Part shown: in pieces, positions 24,510 through 35,766 of the stretch
Numbering within the stretch: the stretch's first letter is position 1
How the letters are laid out: each line of letters begins with the position of its first letter
From: Coenobita brevimanus
Taxonomy: Eukaryota > Arthropoda > Malacostraca > Decapoda > Coenobitidae
Direction of reading: 5' to 3'
NCBI GenBank assembly: GCA_032717465.1
Contig: CM064664.1
Span: 303,001-367,000 of the forward strand
Length of the DNA: 64,000 nt
Made by a program: the position numbers and the translations under genes
Notes under the pieces: generated by a model
The model's input: the letters and a program-made list of their open reading frames with translations, nothing else
Database searches by the model: none
Told to the model about the DNA's origin: nothing

Positions 24510-27338
24510 CAGGGACTCAGAAAGCCTTCCACGAACTGAAGCATGCGTTGGCAAGCTCTCCAGTATTGCATTACCCAGACCAGAATCAGCCATTTATCTT
24601 GGACTGTGACGCTAGTGACCATGGTATTGGCGGAGTCCTATCACAAAAGAACGATGACAAGGAGTATGTGGTTGCGTATTACAGTAAGAAGCTCAGCCCA
24701 CCAGAGCGGAACTACTGTGTGACCCGTAAGGAGCTCTTGACAGTGATGACGAGCCTTGATTTCTTCCATCCCTACCTGAATGGGTCAAACTTCATCATCA
24801 GAACGGACCATGCTGCGCTCAAGTGGCTGAAAACGCTAAAGAATCTGGAAGGACAACTGGCACGCTGGCTCGGGAAGCTAGACTAGCACAATTATGAGGT
24901 GCAACACCGTCCTGGGTGGGTACATGGCAATGCTGACAGCCTGAGTCATCGGCCTTGTGATCCAGAGTGCCGGCAGTATAGTAAAAAGGAAGATCATAGT
25001 ATGAAATGCAGCCATATTGCAATGACAGGGCCAGTGTCACATGAAGACCTGAAGAGGATGCAGATTTACAACCAGTGCTAGAGTGGCTGCAGCAGAGTAC
25101 AGTGAGACCATCTTGGGAAGAAGTTTCCAGGTTAAGTCCTGCAACCAAGAGATATTGGAGTCAATGGGACCTTCTTCGTTTGAATAATGGACTACTGGAG
25201 CATCAGTGGGAGACAGCCGATGGCCTCAGCAAGTATTGGCAAGTGGTGGTTCTGAAGAAGATGAGGTCTGAGATCTTGGATGAGTCCCATAACCAGATGA
25301 CTAGTGGGCACCTGGGAGTGAAAAAAAGACTAAGCTGGCTGTGACAGAGGTTCTACTGGATTGGCATGCATCAGGATGTTGAAGAGTGGTGTCGGGCCTG
25401 TGATGTGTGCTGTGCCAAGAAGGGACCCAAGAAACGTGGTTGCACCCCTCTCCAGCTGTACCAATTGGGTGCACCGATAGAAAGAGTCACAGTGGACATT
25501 GCTGGACCTTTGCCACTCACTGAGAGAGGGAACCGGTATATATGTGTCGCCATGAACTACTTCACAAAGTGGTCAGAAACCTATGCTATCCCTGATCAAG
25601 AGGCTGCGACTGTTGCTCGGGTGATAGCTGATCAGTTTCTCTGTCGTTTTGGGATGCCACAAGAGCTACATTCAGACCAGGGTAGAACCTTCGAGTCTGC
25701 TGTGTTCGCGAATACTGCAAGTTATTGGGGATCAAGAAGAACAGGACGACCCCCCTAAGGCTGCGGCCACACCGAATGCGACAAGCGGGGAGGTAGCATC
25801 AAGCGATGGACGGCGAGGTGAGTGTCACCGCGATGGATGTCCAAATAGGAAGCGGCAACCTCGTTGACGACAGATAGTCAGAAGCATGCCAACAGTGAAA
25901 TATCCACTGGACAATGCACCATCTACTGAGTCATATTTCGTAGATGCATGTATTGATAAATAATAAAAGTGTCGATGTTCATTACACTTATCTGTTTATT
26001 AGTTTTAAGCGTACGGTGTAACAAAGGAAATAGAGCACTAAATAATAATATGAATTTTAGACATTAATGGTCTTTGGTAGGTTTTAAAACAACGGTGGAA
26101 CAAACGTTACTTAAACAATGGTATGACAAAATAATGCTCGATTATAATTTACCATTTGTATGCAGTTATTCACAGATATCTTCCTAGTGTTTCAACAATC
26201 CAGTATTTTTGTGGAGTGGATCATTTGGATCCCACACAGCTCTCCATTGGTACAAGGCTGCAATAAGGTGTTCAGTAGACATAATTACCAAACCCAACCT
26301 CCCCAGCACACAGTACCAGCATAATTGAATGATGATTCAAATGCCTGGAGAGTGAGGATGTCGCTAGGCAGTGCGCGACATTTTGGAACATGCTGCATCA
26401 CGTAGCGACGAGAGTGGAGGGTGAGCGGGGCTTCAAACCTTCCCGCTCATTCAGTGTGGCCACCCACATAGGATTTAGTGTGTTTTATCATGTCGCCTCA
26501 TCCCTCCCCGCTCAAGTCGCTCCGCTCATCGCGCTTGGTGTGGCCGCAGCCTAAGACCACAGTCAGATGAGATGGTGGAGAAATTCAACTGGACCCTGGG
26601 ACAAGAACTGGCCAAGTACTGTGTTGATGGACAAGCAGAATGGGACCAGAAATTACCTGCATTGCTAATGGCATATCGGTCTGCATCCCGTGAGTCTACT
26701 GGCTATACTCCTGCCAAACTGATGTTGGGCCTTGAGTTATGCTTACCTGTTGACTTGTTAATGGGAAGAGCACCTAGTGAAGACACCACCAGCTATGTGA
26801 AGCACCTTCAGGAAAGATTGGCTGTGATACATCATCAAGTGCGAGGAGCCTCAAGTTTTCAGGAAAGGTGATGAAGTGGAAGTATGATGCCAAGGCAAGT
26901 GAGGTGAGCTTCAACAATGGTGACCAAGATTGATTATACAATCCTCAGCGTAAGAAGGGACAGCCACCGAAACTGCAAAGCCCATGGGATGGGCCTTACA
27001 CTATGTTAGACCGACTATCAGAAGTAACGTATCGGATTCAGGGAGGCAGGAAGTCTCGTCCAAAGGTGGTACACGTGAATCGTCTGTGTCCGTACCATGG
27101 GCCAGGACAGTTCAGCTGAAATGTCTCCAAGGAATTGTGCTCACCCACAGCCGAGGATGCTGAGGAGGACCAAGTAGCTGAAGTTCAAGATGGTGACAGT
27201 TTCCCAAGAGAAGAAGTGAATCAAGAAGAGGACCAAGACCTTCCTGGAGGAGTGGACTGTGTGGAGGAACAAGAACGTCGTTGGAAGCGGCACAGAAAAA
27301 GACCTGATAAGCTGAATGATTATTTTTTGTATAGCTAG
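24510..27338 (+). pseudogene. pol remnant of gypsy element B (RNase H and integrase)
   Basis: Begins inside the RT/RNase H region ('TQKAFHELKHALASSPVL') and continues through 'LDCDASDHGIGGVLSQ' and 'RTDHAALKWLKTLKNLEGQ'. Integrase follows: the zinc-binding region ('SHNQMTSGHLG' and 'WCRACDVCC', 25285-25415), then core aspartates in 'VDIAGPLPL' near 25497 and 'HSDQGRTF' near 25673. The core is cut by a 793-bp MITE, then resumes with the third acidic residue in 'DEMVEKFNWTLGQEL' near 26570. A C-terminal 'WDGPYTMLDRLSEVTY' block near 26990 and an acidic tail end at 27338. Stops near 24886, 25081, 25344 and 26871 show decay. Confidence 0.8.
25759..26551. mobile_element. Harbinger-like MITE inside the gypsy B integrase
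   Basis: Flanked by TAA on both sides (25756-25758 and 26552-26554). The termini are inverted: GGCTGCGGCCACACC at the left, and the same 15 bases as the reverse complement of the right end, with weaker matching inward (GCGA, GAGCGG-like words). Terminal GGC/GCC and a 3-bp TWA target duplication fit the PIF/Harbinger superfamily. No transposase was seen, so it is non-autonomous. Removing it and one TAA makes the integrase reading contiguous, which proves the insertion boundaries. Confidence 0.85.
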
Positions 27339-27806
27339 ATGTTCCATTAAGATTAAGGTTTATGCTTGTACAGGATTTACTGTGTAGTTTTGTCAGGACG
27401 ACAAAGAACTAGGGAGGGGGTAGTGTTAAGAAGCAAGATTTGCCAGTTAGGTAACCAAGAGTTTTCTTGAAGTTTCCTTATATTTACGGTAGCTAGTTCC
27501 GGTTTGAGTTAGTTGCCAGTTTGCCTACTTTTGTGAGCGTAGTCATTTCATAAGTTGCACATTAATTTTTATGCTTTTTTTCTCAGTAATGTTTTATTTA
27601 AGTGAATGCTTGTTAAATTATATAATTTAAGTTCGTATGGTAAATGATTTAGGGTATTATGTAATGCAAGACGGCCTTGGCATGTTTTGGTTGTCTCTGA
27701 ATAGGCAACTGTTGTTCTCGTAGAATGTAGACGTTTCTAGAACGATGCAAGTTTATATAAGGATGGACAAGAGACTAGAATGAGTTCAGTCGGGTTTCAG
27801 GTCAGT

Positions 27807-30800
27807 ATGACCTATTCTCGTTGGAAAAATATATATAAGAAAAGAAGGAAGAAGCATAATTGATATTTACATGTACCTGGAACTATTATGTATTGTCTAG
27901 ATTTCCTACCAATCATTTCATAGCATATAAATTGGCGGCTGTCACCACACTGACATTGTCAACACTTGGCTGCCCATATACACCACGTCATTCAGTTTAC
28001 TGTCGTCTTTCGAGGTGAAACCATGTCGGATTCACCCCCCTCAATTTCCGCTGCTGCTGAGCCTATTGCAAAGGACCCTGTGACCTCTACCCTACTAAAC
28101 CTCGTGTGGGAAGGTGTAAAGGACTAAGTGACTGCTGTTGAACGTGAACTGGGTGATTTATCAATGATAATGATGGACAATGACTTTGATCTTTCTGGTG
28201 AATCATATGATGAGCCTGTGGAGGTAATGGTGACAGAAACTCCCAGTACAAGTGCTTCATGTCCCAAGTTCGTCCTGGCTCCAAGGGAAAGGAGCCCTCA
28301 GTGCAACAAGCGAAGGAACTTGGAAAGGGAGTGAAGAGGAGGCGGCTTAGCCCCGGAACAATGACCCCGTGTGACCCAGCCCATCATGAGACCCGAGGTG
28401 AATCTCCTCCCTGCTCTCCCAGCCCCACTTCGCTAATATATTCCACCTCTTCAGCCGAAATTTCTCTTGAGTCTTTGTCGTCAGAGTCTCCACCAGCACC
28501 AACAGTGAAGGCGGGCCGTAGGGGACGAGGTAAATCCCTGACTCATTGTAAAAGTAGAGTACCATCTAGAGTAAGGGCTGTTAGTGGTACACGGCAACCT
28601 AGGGTCAGACTGAGTGACCTTGAAATGGCGCAGTCTGCCTCACAGCCACCCTCATCCACCCTTACCCAGCCTACACTGCCAAGAGAGGGAACCCTGGACG
28701 CCTTCGTGTGGACGGAAGGTTCCGATTTCATCCCGGAACAACACTTTGACGAGAGTTCCTGAGGGATACAGCCTGCCTTCACTCTTGATGAGGATGCTAA
28801 GTGTGTGGACTGCCTTTTAGCCTTCCTTGATGATGAAGTCATGCAGCACATATGTGATGAGACCAACAGGTACGAGTCACAATGTGCTGCAAGTGGTCCA
28901 GGTACAGTGAAAATGCAACAGTGGACCATGCTCGGAGTTCAGGAAATGTATGTGTTCTTCGCCCTCATGCTTGTCATGCCTCATTCATGGATGCATGAGT
29001 TGGAAGATTACTGGTCCATGGACCCTTTACTACTATCACCCACCTTCAATAAGTACGTGTCCAGAAATCGGTTCTGTAACATCATGGGAAACCTGCACTT
29101 CACCAACAACGATGTACCTTCCCAGACTGACCCACTCTGCAAGATCCGGGAGATTCTGAACAGAGTGAAGGATAAATTTATGTCATTCTTCCACTCATTT
29201 CAGAAGGTTGTCATAGATGAATCCATGGTTCTGTTCAGAGCACGTCTGAGGTTTGTACTATACATTCCAAGCAAACGTCATCAGTTTGAAATAAAGTTCT
29301 TTGTACTGTGCGACTGTAAGATGGGGTACATCCATGACTTCATCATCTATTCAGTCAGCACTGTCGATCTGGACAAAACACACTCCCTTGGCTTCTCAGG
29401 CTGTGTAGTGAAAGTGCTGGTTGAAAGGTATTTTGGTGGGAATCATGTGCTGTATACTGACAACTCTTATACAGCACCGAAACTTGCTAAATACCTTTCA
29501 GAACACGGTATCAGCTCCTTCGGCACTGTCAAGAGCAATCGTGCCCACTTCCTCAAATTCCCCGAGGCAGGAACTTCGCAGCAGGGAGACGCGCACCTAC
29601 ACAAGTCTGAGAAGATGCTGGGAATACGATAGCATGATAAGAGGGTCGTACACATGCTTACCACCATTAAGAAGGGGGAACTGCAAGACAGTGGGAAGGT
29701 CGACCGTAGGACAGGCGAACCTGTGATGAAACCTGATACTGTCATCGACCATAATATCAACATGCGGCTGGTGGACAAGTCCAACATGATGATTGGAGAG
29801 ATCGACTGCCTCAGGAAGAATACTAGGTGGTACAGGAAAGTGTTTCTGCATCTCATTGATAAGACGGTGCTGAGCGCCTTCATTCTGTACAAGATGAAGG
29901 TAAAGCCACCCAAGTCATTCTCCCTGAGGTTGTTCGCCAGGACCTGTGTTCAGCAGCTGCTTGAGAGATCTGGTGGGGATACAGTAGCAGCTCCAAGGCG
30001 CCATGTTGTAAGACTTCCCGACAGACTTGAGCAGAGGGCGTTCATGGATTGGCACAGACTGGTGTAAATGCCTGCCACTATGAAGGGGAAGGCTGCGATC
30101 CACAGGTGCCAGGTGTGTGCACATACAACCAGACGCACACCTGAGCACCAACACACCTCTTGACAGTGCGCTGAGTGCCAGGGTCCCCACTGTGTACCCT
30201 GCTTCTTTGATTACCACAGCCTGAAGCACTTCTAAAACAGTGCAAGTGGAAATGTAAATAATGTGTAAATAATGTGTAAGTAATGTGTAAATAGCAAGTG
30301 AAAGCAATGGATGTAAATATAACTGAACAGTGGAAAATAGTTTTACTAGTTACTGCAAGTGACAGTGCAAAACATAGTGTAAATAAAATAGAAATGTAAA
30401 TAATGTAAATAAAATAGAAAATGTATATAGAAATGTAAATAATTAATAATATAAGAATATGAGTACAAATATTTGGAGTAATGACAGTGAAGGTGAAAGC
30501 TTCAACCATTACGCTAGTTTACTGAATGAGAAAGTGAATGCTTGGAGTGAAAGTGAAAATAAACTACTATTACTGACGGAAACTTATGGATAAATACTGT
30601 ATGTATAAATAAGTGTGATAAAGTACTAGGAATATAAAGTGTGAGTGTTTTTATCAATAATAAATGACAGAATGCCAGCAGGGAACGAGCGCGGGTGGAA
30701 AGCTCGTACGCACTCGTAATTTACATTGCTTTCACAGTGTTTCTTTTTTTTAGTATGGAATACAAACTACTTGAAATTCATAGAATAGTGTTTCTAGCGA

Positions 30801-31084
30801 TAATATCAGGCTGTGGTAATCATAGTATGGGGTGTTGGGAAGTGTAAAGTGGAGACTTCATTATCCAACTTCAGAAGTCTATGCAAGTCCTACGCTAGTC
30901 AACAAAGGCTCAACAAACATCCCAGGAGAAAGTTGAATGTCTGTGCCATAGGTATATTTAATTATAATATTCTAGGACTAATATCTGATTTTTGGCAAAT
31001 ATTAAAAAAAAAAAAAGTCAGTCGGAGCATTATTATCCCCAGGGGACGGGCACGGACCGCTTCCGACATCCCCGTGGTTAAGGG
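27807..31084 (+). mobile_element. piggyBac transposon B, left end lost
   Basis: The right terminus is intact: the reverse complement of 31061-31088 begins TTAACCCCTTAACCACGGGG, followed by host LTR from TTAA at 31085. This is close to the end of piggyBac A (TTAACCCTTTAACCG). No TTAA end exists on the left; the junction at about 27806 falls within LTR sequence, so a deletion removed the terminus together with flanking LTR. The element carries one transposase pseudogene. The stretch 30236-31060 is AT-rich and non-coding. Confidence 0.75.
28023..30235 (+). pseudogene. piggyBac transposase of element B
   Basis: Same subfamily as copy A. It starts 'MSDSPPSISAAAEP', runs through a Ser/Pro-rich acidic N-region, then the catalytic core with 'VVIDESMVLFRAR' near 29208, 'LYTDNSYTAPKL' near 29451 and 'RLVDKSNMM' near 29764. 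The cysteine-rich C-terminal domain ('CQVCAHTT', 'CAECQGPHCVPCFF') ends at 30235. Damage: stops at 28122-28124, 28760-28762, 29630-29632 (where copy A has Trp), 30065-30067 and one inside the cysteine-rich domain near 30161, and a frame change between about 28260 and 28330. Most breaks are single-base substitutions, fitting neutral decay. Confidence 0.85.
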
Positions 31085-31116
31085 GTTAAGTGTAATTATT
31101 TTCAGTACTTGGGTAA

Positions 31117-34100
31117 TTGGTCGTCATCATTTGGTCAGTCCTCGGACAAGGACTGACCAAACGATGACGACCAAGGACCGGACAAAGGACATGGTTATCG
31201 GAACGTGGAATGTAAGGGGAGTGAATGATGAGGTGAAAGAGAGAGAGATTCTCCAGGTGCATGAGAGTGCGAAAGTGGATGTATGTGGAATAACTGAAAC
31301 AAAATGGGGAGGAGAAAGTGTGAGAGAATGGGAATATGGATGGGGTATATGTGCAGGAGTAGGTGAGAATCACAGGGCAAAGGAAGGAGTATGTATAGTT
31401 GTGAGTAAAAGATGGAAGAAGAGCATAAGACAGTATGGATCAGTTGGGTCAAGGATTGTGTGGGTAAAGTTGAAAGTTGGAATACAAATGTGGCCAATTG
31501 TGTGTGTGTATGCGCCAACGCAAGATCGTGCTAGAAGAGCGAGAGAAGAGTTCTGGACAAATGTAGAAGTGTGCATGGAAAAGTTTGGAAGGAATGACAG
31601 AGTGTTTTTGATCGGTGATATGTATGGTAAAGTTGGGAATGTGAAGGTGGATGGAATAGTTGGTGAGTGGGGTGTGCCTGCTGAGAGAGATGAGAATGGG
31701 AGTGCATTAGTGGACATTTGTGCTGGGAGGGGGTTGGTGATAGCCAATACCCTCTTCAGGCATAAAATGATCCACAGGTATACATGGCGAGTGATGAGAA
31801 GGGTGGGTGGTGAACTGAATGAAAGGAAGGCAATGATTGATTATGTGTGTGTGGATGAAAGGATGCGAAGATGTGTAATGGATGCAAGAGTTTATAGAGG
31901 TTGGGGGAGTGGACTTTCTGACCACTACTTGGTGGTGGCCAGAATTAGAATGCAAGTAAGATGGAGGAATAGAAGATGGGAAAGACGAGAGGAAGGAGTA
32001 GTTGCAAGGAGAGTGGAAAGGTTACAAGAGGATGAGAAAAAGGCAGAGTATAAGAGAGAAGTGGAGGAACGATTGGGCAAATATGAATTGGAGCAGATGG
32101 GAGACGTGGAAGGTGTGTGTAGGATATTTACAGAAGAAATATGTGCAGCATGTGATGTGGTGTGTGGAAGGAAGAGAAGATGGAGGGGGGTGCAAGGAAC
32201 AGTGTGGTGGACTGGAGAGGTGAAACAGGCTGTGGCACAAAAGAAGAAAGCATACAATGAATGGATGAGAAATAGGGGCGTGGAAGAAGTTGAGAGGCGG
32301 AAGAGAGAGTTATATGTAGAGAGAAAGAGAGACGTGAAAAGATTAGTATGAGAGAGTAAGAAGAGAGTGGATGAGGAATTTGGAAGGAATTTGAGTGTAA
32401 AGTGGAGGGACTGTAAGAAAATGTTCTGGAAAGAGGTGAAAAGAGTAAGACAGGGTGGAAGTGAAGTTAGCAGGGGAGTGAAAGATAAAAATGGTAGATT
32501 ACTAGTGGAGAAGGGAGAAAAAGTGAGCAGATGGAGAGAACACTTTAAGGAATTGTTGAACATAGAGGATGGAAGTAATGCGAGTATAAGTGGCTGGGGA
32601 ATGGCTGGGAGAAGGAGGGAGGTGAGAAGACAGGAAGAAATAAGTAGGATAGAAGTTGTGGAAGCAATGAAGAAAGTTAAATCGGGGAAAGCCCCAGGAA
32701 TTGATGAAGTGTGTGGTGAAATGCTGAAGCATGGGGGAGAGACAGTAGTAGAATGGATGTGGAAGATGTGCAGATTGGCCTGGAAGGAAGGTAGAGTCCC
32801 GGAGGATTGGAAGTCAGGTATAATTATTCCCTTGTACAAAGGAAAAGGGGAAAAAGAAGTGAGTGGTAATCATAGGGGCATTTGTCTTCTTAGTATAATA
32901 GGAAAAGTGTATGGTAGGATACTTATTGACAGAGTTAGAGAAAGAACAGAGAAATTAGTTGGAGAAGAACAGGGAGGCTTTAGGAAGGGAAGAGATTGTG
33001 TAGATCAGATATTCATTCTTAGATCTTTAGTGGAAAAGTTTCTAGAGAAGGGAAAGAAGTTGTATGCGGCTTTCATGGATTTGGAGAAAGCATATGACAG
33101 GGTGGATAGACAAGGATTGTGGAAAGTGTTAAGAATATATGGAGTAGATGGGAAGTTGTTGAATGCTGTGAAGAGTATGTACGATGGTGCGAAGGCTGCA
33201 GTGCGTGTGGATGGTGAACTAAGTGAATTTTTCTCTTTGAAAGTTGGGTTGAAACAGGGATGTGTCATGTCTCCATGGTTGTTCAATCTGTACATGGATG
33301 GGGTAATAAGAGAGGTACAAGGTAGGGTAGTGGATGTTGGAGTGGCCCTGGTGAGAGAGGATAGTGTTTGGAAATTCCCTGTACTGTTGTTTGCAGATGA
33401 TACTGTGTTGTTGAGTGAAGACGAAGGGGAGCTGCAAGGCTTGGTGTATGAGTTTGGGAGAGTGTTTAAGAAACGGAATCTAAAGATGAATGTAGGGAAG
33501 AGTAAAGTGATGGTCTTTGAGAGAGGTGAAGTCAGTGAATGTACAGCGAGGTTGGATGGTGAGGAATTGGAAAATGTGAGTACGTTTAAGTACTTGGGTA
33601 GTGTGATGAGTAAGGATGGAGGTTTGGAGGGTGAAGTGCTTGAAAGGGTACAGCAGGGAAGAAAGGTTGCTGGTTCTTTGAAAGCAGTGTTAAGAAACAG
33701 GGAAGTGAGCATGGAAGTGAAAAAGTTACTACATGACAGTATTGTGATACCAACTCTAACTTACGGAAGTGAAGCTTGGACGTTGTTGGAAGGACAGAAG
33801 TCAAGAGTGAGAGCAGTGGAAATGAGTTATTTAAGAGGAGCCTGTGGAGTCACATGGAGAGACGGGCTGACGAATGAGGATATAAAGGAGCGTTGTGGTG
33901 TGGATGTGGATGTGATAGGAAGCGTTTTGAGGAACACACTGAGGTGGTTTGGCCATGTGGAGAGGATGGAGGGTGAAAGACTGACGAAGAGAGTGTATGT
34001 GAGTGAGGTGGAGGGGGGAAGAGGGAGGGGGAGGCCGAGGATGAGATGGAGGGATGGGGTGGAGAGGTATATGAGAGAGGGGTGTGTGAGTTGGGAGCAG

Positions 34101-34196
34101 GGCAGTGAAATGGCGGGGAACAGGGCGACTTGGAGGCGATTTGTTTGTGGGCACCCCAAACGGGATTGAGGCGTCTGGCAACAGATAGATAGATAG
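31117..34196 (+). mobile_element. RTE-like non-LTR retrotransposon, copy 3 (nearly full length)
   Basis: Flanked by a target duplication GGGTAA(T) at 31111-31117 and 34196-34202, both within LTR sequence of gypsy B. The 5' end is an almost perfect hairpin: 25-base arms at 31117-31141 and 31150-31174 with one mismatch and an 8-base loop. The 3' end is a short (GATA)n tail after 34180. It is a related but distinct family from copies 1 and 2, clearly diverged in protein and in tail. Confidence 0.9.
31164..34169 (+). pseudogene. RTE-like endonuclease/reverse transcriptase, single in-frame stop
   Basis: A 1002-codon frame interrupted once, by TGA at 32349-32351 in a 'RLV*ESKKRV' context, where a CGA-to-TGA change is likely. 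The endonuclease occupies about the first 265 residues: 'GTWNVRGV' near 31200, 'LIGDMYGKVG' near 31610 (usually GDMN; Tyr here replaces the Asn expected in the active site), and 'GLSDHYLVVARI' near 31915. RT blocks: 'KVKSGKAPGIDEVCGEMLK' near 32675, 'EEQGGFRKGRDCVDQIF' near 32965, 'MDLEKAYDRVDRQGLWKVL' near 33080, 'FADDTVLL' near 33395. The C-terminus has 'LRWFGHVERMEGERLTKRVY' near 33945. The start could be 31164 or the in-frame ATG at 31191. Confidence 0.9.
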
Positions 34197-34519
34197 GGTA
34201 ATAAATGAAGTGTTGGCAAGCATTAAGTGTACTAACAGTAAAATGTTGACAAGCATTAAGTGTAGTAGCAGTTAGTAAAGTTCGTATAGCTCCAGTGCTT
34301 GTGGGAACAGTGGAGTGAAGTTGAAAAGCATTAAATGTAATTACTTGGAAATTAAAGACAGTGAACTTTAAGAAGCCAGTGTTTATTTTCGCCTCAGCTG
34401 ATCTTGTGTACTGTACACCTAAGGGCTGACCATAGGAAGAGCAGCTCACTGGGCAACGTCCTTCCTGTACTGTACTACTGCTGTTGGAGCCTGTGGCAGT
34501 GTCGGACGAGGATGTAACA

Positions 34520-34931
34520 ATACTGTACAAACTGTCGCTGGCATCGGTCTCGTCATTGCCACCGAGAACTGCATGATAAACCCCAGGGATATCCTATTTG
34601 GTGTCTTTTCTGAACCCTCAGTATGTAAATAGATAATTTCAACCATAGTGAACGTTGTTTGTAAGTGACGTCGTTCTTCTTGATTTGTTATGCATTGATG
34701 GGTTTCTTTCGACTCTACCTCTGTTTTGATATATATCTCTATATTTACAGGATGTTATTAAATTTATTATTTACAGGATGTTATTGTATTTCTTTTTAAA
34801 AAGTTTGGTACTGAAAGCAATAACTTACCCTAACTGGTAAAACTAGAAAATAAAAAGAAAATTGCCTTAGATCGTCCATTATCCCTGGAGAGTTTGCTGG
34901 CTTTGTCCAGGGGATAATTTTGACTTTGTAA

Positions 34932-34994
<63 letters not shown>

Positions 34995-35557
34995 TTCAAA
35001 ACACAGTGGAGGTAAAGGAATACCTTCCTGTCATCCCCCTGCTTCTTTGTGGCACCGTGCTTCTCGCACTTCACTGAAGCGTTGCATATCCTGCCATATT
35101 TTACTGACATTTCAAAGATCATTACTCTTCTGAAGTGAATGCCTCTGTCCCTCCCCAATAACGGAAGCCATATAACATCTGCCAAGCAGTGAACCCTAGT
35201 CCCCTTTCCTCTTTGCAAGGGTCACCAGGTTTTCTCAGTCCTCGTATATAAAAATGATCAAATCAGGAACTGTCATCATTCTGTATTTCACACTGCCTGT
35301 GACCTCTAAACGTTTAAACTATATGTCCAGTCCAGACATCTCAAAATAAACATGACAATTTTTTTTTCGTTCTTCCTAGAAAGAACAATACATTATTAAT
35401 CTTGGAGCCTTTGGGTCGTACATTGCTTTGCGCTAAAATGATCAGTTTCTTTCAGATTAGGAAAGGCATCTTGTTGATCAGATTAAAGCAATGCTACATC
35501 ATAACTTTTAGTTCGAAACATTTCCCTGAAAGAGTTTATGGTAAAAATGACACACGA

Positions 35558-35651
<94 letters not shown>

Positions 35652-35689
35652 GGGCTTTCATTTCTTTATTTTATTATATTTATTTGCAG
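34520..35689. other. Intron between gypsy element B and IR exon 4
   Basis: Contains a 34-codon open stretch at 34522-34620 followed by GTATGT, a (CT)n run at 34931-34991 and a long (TA)n run at 35561-35646. The last 45 bases before the exon (T-rich, ending TTTGCAG) resemble a repeat at about 61060 and 61325. Confidence 0.5.
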
Positions 35690-35766
35690 GTGACAGATCA
35701 GGTGCAGATTCGTAAATCATTCATGGCAACAGTGTTATTTGGTATTATTTCACAAGAACTAGAGAG
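35690..35766 (+). CDS. Ionotropic receptor, exon 4 (S1 middle)
   Basis: A 77-base exon bounded by TATTTGCAG and GTGAGA, found by phase and homology. It encodes 'VTDQVQIRKSFMATVLFGI' and 'ISQELER', continuing 'TWNE' of exon 3 as 'TWNEVTDQV', exactly as expected for crustacean IRs. Its final AG joins A of exon 5 (Arg), giving 'ERWDFTFAYD'. Counting back from the conserved Asp-Phe, the place of the arginine that binds glutamate in classical iGluRs appears to hold Glu ('SQE'). Loss of that residue is usual in divergent IRs and argues against a glutamate ligand (inference). Confidence 0.85.

Larger units (their letters stand above)
22986..34519 (+). mobile_element. Ty3/gypsy element B with nested insertions
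   Basis: LTRs begin TGTTAAGAAGC and end TAACA, with ATAC duplicated on both flanks (22982-22985 and 34520-34523). The order is 5' LTR, primer-binding site, coiled-coil gag remnant, RNase H, integrase, purine tract AGGGAGGGGG near 27411, 3' LTR. Protease and reverse transcriptase are missing through an internal deletion. Three later insertions are nested: a Harbinger-type MITE in the integrase, and a piggyBac plus an RTE LINE in the 3' LTR. Without these the element would be about 5.2 kb. Confidence 0.85.
27424..34519 (+). repeat. 3' LTR of gypsy element B, split by two transposons
   Basis: The first part (27424 to about 27806) and the last part (34203-34519) match the 5' LTR, with about 28 more LTR bases at 31085-31116 between the two insertions. 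About 70 bp of LTR sequence is missing at the left junction of the piggyBac. Divergence from the 5' LTR is visibly greater than for element A, so this element is older. Confidence 0.8.

Noticed and set aside
30813..31116. Extension of the LINE frame upstream of its hairpin
   Set aside because: This part is the end of piggyBac B and gypsy LTR DNA; the LINE starts at 31117 according to the target duplication.
34931..34991. CRISPR-like or regulatory repeats in CT, TA and TG arrays
   Set aside because: Simple microsatellites with no spacers, common in decapod introns.
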